DNA of 22,055 nucleotides from an uncultured Bacillota bacterium. GTDB taxonomy: Bacteria; Bacillota; Clostridia; Christensenellales; QAND01. The notes beneath the pieces were generated by a model. It was given only the letters and a program-made list of their open reading frames with translations. It did not search any database and had not been told where the DNA came from. How positions within the stretch are numbered: position 1 is the stretch's first letter; every line of letters begins with the position of its first letter. Made by a program: the position numbers and the translations under genes. Positions 1 to 7,564 of this stretch are shown piece by piece. The stretch is from the NCBI GenBank assembly GCA_905208455.1, contig CAJLPK010000019.1, forward strand, positions 1-22,055, read 5' to 3'.

Positions 1-848
1 GTGGGGGTGGGTTTTTCGGTCGGTACAGGCGTAGCGGTCGGCTTTTCGGTCGGCGCTGGCGTCGGTACCGGCGTGGGCTCTACATAGCCATGGTACGGAT
101 TGCTGGGGTCGGGGTCCGTCGGATCCCAGCCGCGGTACTGGGCCCCGCTGGCCAGGGCGGGCTTGGAGCCGCGCGGGCCGCTGCCGTTTACAATTTCCAC
201 GGTGGAGCCGCTGGCTACATTGTTATAGATCCACAGCGCGTCGCCGCACAAAAGGCGGATACAGCCATGGGAGGCCTTGCGCCCTAATTTGCTGTAAGAA
301 ACCTCATTCATGCTGGCGGGGTTTTTGTTGACCTTATACGGCACCGAATGAAACAGGATGCTGCCGGTGATACGGCTGCAATACTGCCCGTATACACTGC
401 CCACCAGCGAATGCCAGCGGTACTTGCCCTGGAGCTTGAAGGTGCCGCGCGGCGTGGCGTTGCCGATGCCGGTAGAGCAGGTCATGGTTTTCACGAGCTT
501 ATCGTAGGCGGTGCCTGCGTCGTTCAGCGCATAGACACAGACGCTCTGGCTGCCGATGTATACGCGCACCAAATATTTTTTGGAGGCGTCCGCTACCGGC
601 TGGCCGGATGGGTTGGCGGCATCCGGCGAAGCGCTGGCGAGCAGCGCGGGGTCGATTTCCTCCGGCGTTTCGTCCGGCGCGTCGGTGATTTCCGGCGCTA
701 CCTCATCCGCAGCAGAGGCGGAAGGCTCCGCTTCGGAGACAGGCGAGGCCGGGGCGGCGGAAAGGGCGTAGGCCAGCCCGCCGACGAGCGCAACAGCCAG
801 CACGCAGCACAAGACGACGACGGCGGTATGCGTTTTCAAAAATTGCAT
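1..848 (-). CDS. L,D-transpeptidase (YkuD domain), membrane-anchored, 3' end outside the window
   Basis: This is the first 282 residues of a cell-wall enzyme that forms 3-3 peptidoglycan cross-links or attaches proteins, acting outside the membrane. Residues 8-29 form one hydrophobic anchor or uncleaved signal. Residues 31-90 are an Ala/Ser/Glu/Pro-rich spacer. Residues 91-222 are the YkuD domain, with His167 (FHSVP) and the active-site motif SHGCIRL, in which His194 and Cys196 are catalytic. From residue 257 a Pro/Thr tail repeats a PTEKPT unit and runs off the left edge. The start at 848 is preceded by a GGGGGGAAA ribosome-binding site and by a promoter at 888-917. The gene is divergent from the aro operon. 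The domain call is firm; the substrate and the purpose of the tail are unknown. It has no recognisable link to its neighbours. Confidence 0.9.
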   Translation of the reverse strand, partial: MQFLKTHTAVVVLCCVLAVALVGGLAYALSAAPASPVSEAEPSASAADEVAPEITDAPDETPEEIDPALLASASPDAANPSGQPVADASKKYLVRVYIGSQSVCVYALNDAGTAYDKLVKTMTCSTGIGNATPRGTFKLQGKYRWHSLVGSVYGQYCSRITGSILFHSVPYKVNKNPASMNEVSYSKLGRKASHGCIRLLCGDALWIYNNVASGSTVEIVNGSGPRGSKPALASGAQYRGWDPTDPDPSNPYHGYVEPTPVPTPAPTEKPTATPVPTEKPTP

Positions 849-887
849 TGGTTTCCCCCCAGTAAGAATGATAAAGATGATAAAAAT

Positions 888-917
888 ATTATACCGTTGT
901 TGGGAAGAAAGAATCAA
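888..917 (-). promoter_or_regulatory. Sigma-A-like promoter for the L,D-transpeptidase
   Basis: On the minus strand TTGATT (917-912), an 18-base spacer and a perfect TATAAT (893-888) lie about 40 bases upstream of the start codon. The stretch 918-1038, between this promoter and the aro promoter, shows no gene or clear structure. Confidence 0.6.
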
Positions 918-1038
918 CCGATGTTTTGGCTTTTTTCAGGATTTTCTGATTTTGCCCAGGCAGGGGAGGCTGGGGGCGCAGGAGGGGCCAAGCGCGTTGT
1001 TTTTTACCGGCCCTGCTTAAAAAATATCGGCAAAATGG

Positions 1039-1067
1039 TTGACAAGGCTAACCTTCGGGCCTATACT
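1039..1067 (+). promoter_or_regulatory. Sigma-A promoter of the aro operon
   Basis: TTGACA (1039-1044), a 17-base spacer and TATACT (1062-1067) form a near-consensus promoter. Transcription should begin near 1074, about 42 bases before the leader peptide and about 260 bases before aroF. It is the only strong promoter seen for the seven-gene operon. Confidence 0.85.
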
Positions 1068-1115
1068 TGTAAAAAAGCAAAAACGAAATTGACAAAGGAA
1101 GGACGGAATAAAAGC

Positions 1116-1247
1116 ATGGCTCAGCTGCATGCCGCAATGAACTATACCTTTTATTTTTACTTCCGGGGCTTTACCTTTAGCGCTGGCTATTTTACCTGCG
1201 CAAATCCAAGCGATTCAATGAGTTTTTGTATGAAGAAGGCGGCCTAG
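1116..1247 (+). CDS. Phe/Tyr-rich leader peptide of the aro operon, 43 aa
   Basis: This short ORF lies between the aro promoter and an intrinsic terminator. It starts at ATG 1116 behind AAGGAAGGACGG and stops at TAG 1245-1247. Of its 43 residues, seven are Phe and four are Tyr. Nine or ten of these crowd into residues 10-26 (Y-T-F-Y-F-Y-F-R-G-F-T-F-S-A-G-Y-F), and there is no Trp codon. That is the signature of a cis-acting leader whose translation reports the supply of charged tRNA-Phe and tRNA-Tyr, comparable in logic to PheL of enterobacteria. The peptide itself probably has no other job. The antiterminator arm 1214-1227 overlaps codons 33-37, just beyond the aromatic run. An alternative start at ATG 1137 (Met8) would keep all the aromatic codons. 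Confidence 0.85.
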   Translation: MAQLHAAMNYTFYFYFRGFTFSAGYFTCANPSDSMSFCMKKAA

Positions 1248-1315
1248 GAAGGAAAAAGGCCCCATAGCAAAGTACAGCAAAGGAGAGCTCATTGAAGAGC
1301 TCTCCTTTTTGATTT
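1214..1315 (+). promoter_or_regulatory. Transcription attenuator: mutually exclusive antiterminator and terminator
   Basis: Two exclusive pairings are visible. The antiterminator pairs 1214-1227 (TTCAATGAGTTTTT) with 1283-1296 (GAGAGCTCATTGAA region) over 14 base pairs, three of them G-U. The terminator pairs 1279-1290 with 1297-1308. The two share 1283-1290. A ribosome stalled within the aromatic codons (1143-1193) would leave 1214-1227 free, so the antiterminator forms and aroF is transcribed. A ribosome that reaches the stop codon at 1247 would cover 1214-1227 and permit termination. The pairing is read directly from the sequence; the regulatory outcome is inferred from classical leader-peptide attenuation. 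Confidence 0.8.
1279..1310 (+). terminator. Intrinsic terminator in the aro leader
   Basis: A perfect 12-bp stem (AAAGGAGAGCTC with its complement) encloses the 6-base loop ATTGAA. It runs into five Ts and then GATTTT. It lies between the leader peptide stop and aroF, so it acts as a conditional attenuator and not as an operon end. Confidence 0.9.
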
Positions 1316-1335
1316 TAGGTTAGGAGGAACCAAAC

Positions 1336-2349
1336 ATGATCGTCATTATGAAACCCATGACAGAGCAAACGGAAATCGACAAGCTGGCGGAAAGTCTGAC
1401 GGCGCAGGGCGTGGAGGTAAACCCGGTATACGGCACGGACCTGACCATTTTGGGCCTGGTAGGGGACACCAGCAAAATCGACCCCAGCCGCATCGAGGCC
1501 AACCGCAATGTGGAGCGCGTGGTACACGTGGCGGAGCCGTTCAAAAAGGCGAACCGGATGTTCCACCCGGACGACACGGTGCTGGATGTCGCGGGCCGCA
1601 CGGTGGGCGGTAAAAAGCTGATGATGGTAGCGGGCCCCTGCTCGGTGGAATCGGAGGAGCAAATCACGGAGATCGCGCGGGAGGTGAAAAACGCGGGCGC
1701 TGGCTTTTTGCGCGGCGGCGCGTTCAAGCCGCGCACCTCTCCCTATGCGTTCCAAGGCCTAAAATACGAGGGGCTGGAATTGCTGAAGCTGGCCCGTAAG
1801 GAAACGGGGCTGCCCATTGTAACCGAGCTGATGTCCCCGCATGATATTGAGCGCTTTGTGGAGGATGTGGACGTAATCCAGGTAGGGGCGCGCAACATGC
1901 AGAATTTTGACCTGCTGCGCGAGCTGGGGCACACGAGAAAGCCCATTTTGCTAAAGCGCGGCCTGTCCGCTACGATTGAGGAATGGCTGATGAGCGCCGA
2001 GTACATTCTGGCGGGCGGCAATGAAAACGTCATCCTGTGCGAGCGCGGCATCCGTACCTTTGAGACGTACACCCGCAACACGCAGGACCTAAGCGCCATC
2101 CCGGCGGTGAAAAAGCTGAGCCATCTGCCGGTCATCGTGGACCCGAGCCATGCGGCGGGCAAATGGTGGATGGTGGAGCCGCTGGCCAAGGCGGCCGTGG
2201 CGGTGGGGGCCGACGGGCTCATCATCGAGGTGCACAACAACCCGGCCTGCGCGCTGTGCGACGGGCAGCAATCCATCAAGCCCAGCCGGTACGCGGCGCT
2301 GGTGGAGGAGCTGCGGGTCATTGCCAACGCCGTAGGGCGCGAATTGTAA
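1336..2349 (+). CDS. aroF: 3-deoxy-7-phosphoheptulonate (DAHP) synthase, with N-terminal regulatory domain
   Basis: Catalyses phosphoenolpyruvate plus erythrose 4-phosphate to DAHP, the committed step of aromatic biosynthesis, in the cytoplasm. The 337-residue protein has a ferredoxin-like N-terminal domain (about 1-70) followed by the TIM-barrel catalytic domain. Visible motifs are AGPCSVES with metal ligand Cys102, KPRTSPYAFQG, GARNMQNFDLL, LLKRG, and the metal ligands in DPSHA, IIEVHNNP and CDGQQS. This is the type I-beta architecture of Thermotoga maritima DAHP synthase, in which the N-terminal domain mediates feedback by Tyr and Phe; similar feedback here is inference. AGGAGG at 1322-1327 gives an 8-base spacing to ATG 1336. 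It is the first structural gene after the attenuator. There is no fused chorismate mutase domain. Confidence 0.96.
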   Translation: MIVIMKPMTEQTEIDKLAESLTAQGVEVNPVYGTDLTILGLVGDTSKIDPSRIEANRNVERVVHVAEPFKKANRMFHPDDTVLDVAGRTVGGKKLMMVAGPCSVESEEQITEIAREVKNAGAGFLRGGAFKPRTSPYAFQGLKYEGLELLKLARKETGLPIVTELMSPHDIERFVEDVDVIQVGARNMQNFDLLRELGHTRKPILLKRGLSATIEEWLMSAEYILAGGNENVILCERGIRTFETYTRNTQDLSAIPAVKKLSHLPVIVDPSHAAGKWWMVEPLAKAAVAVGADGLIIEVHNNPACALCDGQQSIKPSRYAALVEELRVIANAVGREL

Positions 2350-2361
2350 GCGGGGCGCGGC

Positions 2362-3420
2362 ATGGAAACCAAGCTGCATGTAGAGTTGGGAAAAAACAGC
2401 TATGACATCCGCATAGAGCCGGGGCTGCTTTTGGACATTGCGCAGGGCATCAAGCCGGTATACCCGGAGGGCCGGGTGTTTGTCATCACGGACGAGCACG
2501 TGGACGCGCTGTACGGGGCCAAGGTGATGGGTTCTTTGGAAAGCGCGGGATACCAGCCTGAAAAGCTGGTGCTGCCGCCCGGCGAAAAGACAAAGGCGTA
2601 CGCGACGATGGGAAAGGTCTATCAGGCCATGGCGGCGGCGAAGCTGACGCGCAAGGACCTGGTCTTGACCTTGGGCGGCGGCGTGATTGGTGATTTGGGC
2701 GGCTTTGCCGCAGCTACCTACCTAAGGGGCCTGCCCTTTGTGCAGGCGCCCACCTCGCTACTAGCGCAGGTGGACAGCTCTGTAGGCGGCAAGGTGGGGG
2801 TGGACCTGCCGGAGGGCAAAAACCTGGTCGGTGCTTTTTACCAGCCCAAGGCAGTGCTCATCGACCCGCGCAGCCTGGATACGCTGCCCGACCGGTTTTT
2901 CCGAGACGGCATGGCGGAGGTCATCAAGTACGGATGCATCCAGGATGCGGCGTTTTTGGAGGAGCTGGAGGGCTTTTCCTCCCGGCAGGCTGCTGCTGCG
3001 CACATGCAGCATATCATCGCGGTATGCTGCGATTGCAAGCGCCGGCTGGTGGAGCAGGACGAGCGCGATATGGGCCTGCGCATGCTGCTGAATTTCGGGC
3101 ATACCATCGGCCATGCCATTGAAAAATGCCATGGCTATGAGGACTATACCCACGGGGAAGCGGTATCCATCGGCATGGTGGAGATGACAAAGCGCACAGA
3201 GCGGCGCGGGATAACGCAGCCGGGGACGGCCCAGCGCATAGAAAACCTCTGCCGGCAGTACGGCCTGCCGGTGCGCGATGAAAAAGCGGACTTTACGCGC
3301 ATAGCGTCCGCGATTACAATGGATAAGAAGAATTTAGGCAAGACGCTGAAGATCGTGGCGCTGGAACGTCTGGGCAAGGGCGTTCTGGTGGATACCGATC
3401 CGTCTTTTTTGGAGTGGTAA
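2362..3420 (+). CDS. aroB: 3-dehydroquinate synthase
   Basis: Converts DAHP to 3-dehydroquinate using NAD+ and a divalent metal, the second shikimate step. The 352-residue protein is full length. The NAD-binding GGGVIGDLGGF motif, the PTSLLAQVDSSVGGKVGV block, KNLVGAFYQP, and the metal-ligand regions GMAEVIKYG, NFGHTIGHAIE and HGEAVSIGM are all present. It follows aroF by 12 bases, with only a weak GGGGCG ribosome-binding site, so its translation may depend partly on ribosomes arriving from aroF. Nothing odd was seen in the sequence. Confidence 0.97.
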   Translation: METKLHVELGKNSYDIRIEPGLLLDIAQGIKPVYPEGRVFVITDEHVDALYGAKVMGSLESAGYQPEKLVLPPGEKTKAYATMGKVYQAMAAAKLTRKDLVLTLGGGVIGDLGGFAAATYLRGLPFVQAPTSLLAQVDSSVGGKVGVDLPEGKNLVGAFYQPKAVLIDPRSLDTLPDRFFRDGMAEVIKYGCIQDAAFLEELEGFSSRQAAAAHMQHIIAVCCDCKRRLVEQDERDMGLRMLLNFGHTIGHAIEKCHGYEDYTHGEAVSIGMVEMTKRTERRGITQPGTAQRIENLCRQYGLPVRDEKADFTRIASAITMDKKNLGKTLKIVALERLGKGVLVDTDPSFLEW

Positions 3421-3424
3421 ACCC

Positions 3425-4696
3425 ATGGGGCAGAAAATGATACAGCCGGCGCTGCTTTCCGGCCGGGTGAAGGCGCCGCCGTCCAAGAGCATGGCGCACC
3501 GCGCCATCATCTGCGCGGCGCTGGCAGAGGGGCGCAGTACGGTGGAAAACATCGCGTTTTCCGATGATATTTTGGCGACGATGGAGGGCATGCGGCGCTT
3601 GGGCGCGCGCATCGAGGACCTGGGCGGCGGCACGCTGGCCGTCGACGGCATTGGGCAGGCGCAGGCGATAGGCGGCCTGCCGGAGATAGACTGCAAGGAA
3701 TCCGGGTCCACGCTGCGGTTTTTGATTCCGGTGGCGCTGGGCCTGGCGCACGGGGCGCGCTTTACAGGCCGGGGCAACCTGGGCAAGCGGCCGCTGGATG
3801 TATACACGGATATTTTTGACGAGCAGGGCATTGCGTACCAGGCGCAGGGCCCGCTGCTGGATTTCCGGGTATCCGGGCATCTGCACGCAGGCACGTTTTC
3901 CATGCGGGGGGACGTAAGCTCGCAATTCATCACGGGGCTGCTGTTTGCCCTGCCGCTGATGGCGGAGGATTCCGAGCTGGTCATCACCACCCACATGGAG
4001 TCCCAAAGCTATGTGGATATGACGCTGTCGGTGCTGGCGGATTTCGGCATCCGGGTGGAAAACGAGGCTTACAGGCGCTTTGTCATTCCGGGCGGCCAGA
4101 AATACCGGGCGGGCCGGTACCGCGTGGAAGGGGATTTTTCCCAGGCGGCCTTTTTCCTCTGCGCCGGCGCCATGGGCTCTGCGGTGCAGGTGGAGGACGT
4201 AAAGCGCGGCTCGCTGCAGGGAGACAGCGCGGTGTTGGATATTTTGCAGCGCATGGGCGCTAAGGTATGCTGGGAGGACGGCGCAGTGCGCTGCCGGGCC
4301 GGCGTGTTGCACGGGACGGACATCGACGCTTCGCAGTGCCCGGACATCATCCCGGTGGTGTCGGCGGCGGCGGCGCTGTGCAGGGGCAAAACGACGATCC
4401 GCAATGCCAGGCGGCTGCGCATCAAGGAATGCGACCGCCTGCATGCCATCTTTGCAGAGCTGACCAAGCTGGGCGCGCGCATCAAAGAACAGGAGGACAG
4501 CCTGGAGATCGAAGGCGTAGAGCGCTTTACCGGCGGCACGGTCTGGAGCCATAAGGACCACCGCATCGCCATGATGCTGGCCATTGCCGCCACAAGGGCG
4601 GAGGGCCCGGTGGTCATCGAGGACTGGGAATGTGTCTCCAAATCCTATCCGAACTTTTTTGAGGACTATACCATGCTGGGAGGGAGCTGCCAATGA
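3425..4696 (+). CDS. aroA: 3-phosphoshikimate 1-carboxyvinyltransferase (EPSP synthase)
   Basis: Joins phosphoenolpyruvate to shikimate 3-phosphate to give EPSP, the sixth step to chorismate. The 423-residue length is normal. Visible motifs are SKSMAHRAIICAALAEG near the N-terminus, ESGSTLRFLIPVAL, GRGNLGKRPLDV, SSQFITGLL, KECDRLHAI and DHRIAMMLAIAA. The loop read as GNAGTAMR in the E. coli enzyme is ESGSTLR here. That loop contributes to glyphosate response in characterised enzymes, but sensitivity cannot be predicted from this window. GGAG inside the end of aroB serves as ribosome-binding site 4 bases after the aroB stop. The 3' end overlaps aroC by ATGA. Confidence 0.97.
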   Translation: MGQKMIQPALLSGRVKAPPSKSMAHRAIICAALAEGRSTVENIAFSDDILATMEGMRRLGARIEDLGGGTLAVDGIGQAQAIGGLPEIDCKESGSTLRFLIPVALGLAHGARFTGRGNLGKRPLDVYTDIFDEQGIAYQAQGPLLDFRVSGHLHAGTFSMRGDVSSQFITGLLFALPLMAEDSELVITTHMESQSYVDMTLSVLADFGIRVENEAYRRFVIPGGQKYRAGRYRVEGDFSQAAFFLCAGAMGSAVQVEDVKRGSLQGDSAVLDILQRMGAKVCWEDGAVRCRAGVLHGTDIDASQCPDIIPVVSAAAALCRGKTTIRNARRLRIKECDRLHAIFAELTKLGARIKEQEDSLEIEGVERFTGGTVWSHKDHRIAMMLAIAATRAEGPVVIEDWECVSKSYPNFFEDYTMLGGSCQ

Positions 4697-5799
4697 GCGG
4701 GCAATGGGGCCAAAATCTCCGCGTCTCCATCTTCGGAGAATCGCACGGCGCGGGCATCGGCATTGTCATAGACGGCCTGCCCAGCGGGCTGGCGGTGGAC
4801 TGGGACGAAGTGGCGCGCGAGCTTAAACGGCGCGCGCCGGGGCAAAACGCGATGTCTACCACGAGGAAGGAGGCGGATGCGCCCAAGATTCTCAGCGGGG
4901 TCTTCAACGGCTATACGACGGGCACGCCGCTTTGCGCGGTGATCGAGAACACCAATACGCGCAGCGGGGACTATGCCGACCTCAACGACACGGTGCGCCC
5001 CGGCCATGCGGATTATCCGGGCGCTGTGCGCTACGGAGGATACAACGATTACCGGGGCGGCGGGCATTTTTCCGGGCGCATCACGGCGCCGCTGGTCTTT
5101 TGCGGTGCGGTCTGCAAGCAGCTGCTTTCGCAAAAGGGCGTTTATGTGGGGGCGCATATCCAGCGCATCCACGATGTGACGGATGCGGAGATGACGGCGC
5201 AGCATTTGACAAAAGCGCAGTTTGAAGCATGGAAAGCCCAGACGCTGCCGCTAATCGATGAGAGCAAGGCGGAGGCGATGGCCAGGGCGGTGGCCCAGGC
5301 GAAAGCGGCGTGCGATTCCGTGGGCGGCCTTGTGGAATGTGCGGCCATCGGGCTGCCGGCCGGCGTGGGCGAGCCGTTTTTCGATTCGGTGGAATCCACG
5401 CTGGCGCATCTATTCTTTTCGGTGCCCGCCGTCAAAGGTGTGGAGTTTGGCCTGGGCTTTGCCATGGCAGCGCGGTATGGCTCACAATGCAACGACCCGT
5501 ACACCTGGAAAGACGGACGGGTGGAGACCACGACCAACCACAACGGCGGCGTGCTGGGCGGGCTGACAAACGGCATGCCGGTGGTATGCCGCGTTGTCAT
5601 CAAGCCGACGGCCTCCATTGCCAAGGAGCAGCGCACCGTTTCGCTAAAGCGCAAAACCGAGGAAACGCTGGTGGTACGAGGGCGGCATGACCCCTGCATC
5701 GTACAGCGCGCCGTGCCGGTGCTGGAAAGCGTGATGGCGCTGGGCCTAACGGATCTGCTGCTGGGGCATTGCCAGAGAAAGGGCTGGAACGGGCGATGA
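4693..5799 (+). CDS. aroC: Chorismate synthase
   Basis: Removes phosphate from EPSP to form chorismate, using reduced FMN, the seventh and last shared step. The 368-residue protein carries the family blocks ESHGAGIGIVIDGLPSG, RRAPGQNAMSTTRKE, GHADYPGAVRYGGYNDYRGG, FSGRITAPLV, TNHNGGVLGGLTNGMP and RHDPCIVQRAVPV. Its ATG overlaps the aroA stop as ATGA (4693-4696), with GGGAGGGAG just upstream as ribosome-binding site. Its own stop overlaps the next start in the same way, so translational coupling is likely. Confidence 0.97.
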   Translation: MSGQWGQNLRVSIFGESHGAGIGIVIDGLPSGLAVDWDEVARELKRRAPGQNAMSTTRKEADAPKILSGVFNGYTTGTPLCAVIENTNTRSGDYADLNDTVRPGHADYPGAVRYGGYNDYRGGGHFSGRITAPLVFCGAVCKQLLSQKGVYVGAHIQRIHDVTDAEMTAQHLTKAQFEAWKAQTLPLIDESKAEAMARAVAQAKAACDSVGGLVECAAIGLPAGVGEPFFDSVESTLAHLFFSVPAVKGVEFGLGFAMAARYGSQCNDPYTWKDGRVETTTNHNGGVLGGLTNGMPVVCRVVIKPTASIAKEQRTVSLKRKTEETLVVRGRHDPCIVQRAVPVLESVMALGLTDLLLGHCQRKGWNGR

Positions 5800-7121
5800 A
5801 AAAATACGCATTGATCGGCGAAAAGCTATCGCACAGCCTTTCGCCCTGCATCCATGAGGCGGTTTTCGGCGAGCTGGATTTAGACGCCGGCTATACGCTG
5901 ATGGAGATTCCGGCACGGTTCAAAGGGCACATTGTGCAAAAGCTGTGGTATGAGGGCTATAAGGGAGCCAACGTCACCATCCCCTACAAGCAGACGGTGC
6001 TGCGCCAGCTGGATGTGCTGTCGCCGGCGGCGGAAAAGATCGGCGCGGTCAATACCATTGCGCTGAGGGACGGCAGGTTTTACGGGGACAATACCGATTA
6101 CGACGGGTTTGGCAAGATGCTGTCCATCCACGAGATAGAGACAGAGGGCAAAACCGCAGCCGTGCTGGGCACGGGCGGCGCGGCCAAGGCGGTGGTGGCG
6201 TATTTGCTGGATCACGGCGTGAAAAGGCTGTGCCTTGTCAGCCGCCGGGCGCAGAAAAAGCCGGGGTTTGAGCACCCTGGCATCGAATGGATGGAGTATG
6301 CGGCGCTGCCGTCGCTAGAGGGGGACATCCTCATCAACTGCACGCCGGTGGGGATGCACCCCCATACGGGTGTTTCGCCGGTGGACCGGGCGGTGGTGCA
6401 GCGCTTTGAAGCGCTGGTGGATTTAATCTATAACCCGCGGGAGACGGAGTTTCTGCGCTTAGGGCGGCTATGCGGCAAGACGGTGTGCGACGGGCTGTAT
6501 ATGCTGGTGGCGCAGGCGGTGCGCTCGGAGGAGATCTGGCAGCAGCGCACGCTGGGGGATGCGCTGATCCGGCGCATCTATGAGGCCTTGGATGCGCGGC
6601 TCAGCGGCCCACAGAAGGGCAACGTCGTCTTAATCGGCATGCCGGGCAGCGGCAAGACCACCCTGGGCAGGCGCCTTGCCAAACAGCTGAACTATGCATT
6701 TTACGATATGGACGATACGGTGGTATCGCTGGCGGGCCAGAGCATCCCGGCGCTGTTTAGGCAGGGGGAGGCCGTGTTCCGCGACTGGGAAACGGAGGCC
6801 TGCCGCCATTTGGCGCAAAAGCAGCACGCGGTCATTGCCTGCGGCGGCGGCGTGGTGCTGCGGGAACAGAATATAGCGCTGCTAAAGCAGAGCGGTGTGG
6901 TGTATTATTTGGATCGGCCGGTGGAGCGCATCGCAGGGGATATCCGCCTTTCGACGCGCCCGCTGCTAAAGCAAGGCAAAGAGCGGCTGTATCAGCTGTA
7001 CCGGGAGCGGGCGGAGCTGTATGAAAATGCGGCGGATGAGATCGTCTCCAATGAAGGGACGGCCAAGGAAACGGTGCAGCGGCTGATGGACAGCATCAAA
7101 AGAAGGGAAGCGCTGCTATGA
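5796..7121 (+). CDS. aroE/aroK: Bifunctional shikimate dehydrogenase / shikimate kinase (AroE-AroK fusion)
   Basis: One 441-residue chain carries two consecutive-step enzymes. Residues 1 to about 270 are shikimate dehydrogenase (dehydroshikimate to shikimate, NADPH): GEKLSHSLSP substrate site, ANVTIPYK with the catalytic Lys, GDNTDYDGF, and the nucleotide-binding VLGTGGAAKA. Residues about 275-441 are shikimate kinase (ATP): Walker A GMPGSGKTT at 281-289, DMDD, FRDWE, CGGGVVL, and the lid Arg in STRPLL. The fusion puts a product and its next enzyme together. I place the start at ATG 5796, which overlaps the aroC stop as ATGA and gives the family N-terminus MKKYALIGEKLSHS. An in-frame upstream ATG at 5769 would add nine unrelated residues. 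The order in the chain matches the order of reactions. Confidence 0.95.
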   Translation: MKKYALIGEKLSHSLSPCIHEAVFGELDLDAGYTLMEIPARFKGHIVQKLWYEGYKGANVTIPYKQTVLRQLDVLSPAAEKIGAVNTIALRDGRFYGDNTDYDGFGKMLSIHEIETEGKTAAVLGTGGAAKAVVAYLLDHGVKRLCLVSRRAQKKPGFEHPGIEWMEYAALPSLEGDILINCTPVGMHPHTGVSPVDRAVVQRFEALVDLIYNPRETEFLRLGRLCGKTVCDGLYMLVAQAVRSEEIWQQRTLGDALIRRIYEALDARLSGPQKGNVVLIGMPGSGKTTLGRRLAKQLNYAFYDMDDTVVSLAGQSIPALFRQGEAVFRDWETEACRHLAQKQHAVIACGGGVVLREQNIALLKQSGVVYYLDRPVERIAGDIRLSTRPLLKQGKERLYQLYRERAELYENAADEIVSNEGTAKETVQRLMDSIKRREALL

Positions 7122-7564
7122 AACTTAGGGTAATCAACGGACCCAACCTAAACTTTTTGGGCATCCGGGAGAAAAATATATACGGTACCATGCAATATGA
7201 CGACCTCTGCCGGTATATCACGGAACAAGCGCAGAAAAGGGGGCATGCCGTTTGTGTGCTGCAAAGCAACAGCGAAGGGGCGCTCATTGATTTTTTGCAG
7301 CAGGCTTACCGGGAGCATGTGGAAGGCATCATCCTCAACCCGGGCGCGTACACGCATTACAGCTATGCCCTGCATGACGCCATCAAGGGCATCGAGATTC
7401 CGACGGTGGAGGTGCATTTGTCCAACGTGCACCAAAGGGAGGATTTCCGGCATGTGTCGGTGACGGCGCCGGCCTGCATCGGGCAACTGTGCGGCTTTGG
7501 CGCGTTTGGCTATGTCATGGCGATGGAGGCGCTGGAGGCGTACCGGGAAGGGAACAAAGCATGA
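7118..7564 (+). CDS. aroQ: 3-dehydroquinate dehydratase, type II
   Basis: Dehydrates 3-dehydroquinate to 3-dehydroshikimate, the third step of the pathway. The 148-residue length and motifs identify the dodecameric type II enzyme and exclude type I AroD: INGPNLNFLGIRE, the catalytic Tyr in IYG, QSNSEGALID, NPGAYTHYSYALHDA, and the EVHLSN...REDFRH block. The start overlaps the aroE/K stop as ATGA with GAAGGGAAG upstream. It completes the set of seven activities in this one operon. Confidence 0.97.
   Translation: MKLRVINGPNLNFLGIREKNIYGTMQYDDLCRYITEQAQKRGHAVCVLQSNSEGALIDFLQQAYREHVEGIILNPGAYTHYSYALHDAIKGIEIPTVEVHLSNVHQREDFRHVSVTAPACIGQLCGFGAFGYVMAMEALEAYREGNKA

Noticed and set aside
1..85. Repetitive sequence at the left edge as a CRISPR or DNA repeat array
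   Set aside because: The repeats are codons of the Pro/Thr-rich tail (PTEKPT units) of the L,D-transpeptidase, with no spacer pattern.
348..1115. Long plus-strand open frame leading into the aromatic leader peptide
   Set aside because: It runs antisense to the L,D-transpeptidase and through the divergent promoter region. Only its last 43 codons follow a promoter and ribosome-binding site.
1074..1335. T-box riboswitch in the aro leader
   Set aside because: No AGGGUGGNACCGCG-like T-box element or specifier stem is seen. The Phe/Tyr-rich ORF and the simple alternative stems explain the leader better.
3314..4693. 459-codon minus-strand open frame opposite aroA
   Set aside because: The GC-rich antisense of a clear EPSP synthase; the His/Arg/Pro-rich product has no recognisable domain and no ribosome-binding site.
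5769..5795. Upstream ATG for the AroE-AroK fusion
   Set aside because: It would add nine non-homologous residues inside aroC; ATG 5796 gives the family N-terminus and an ATGA overlap like its neighbours.
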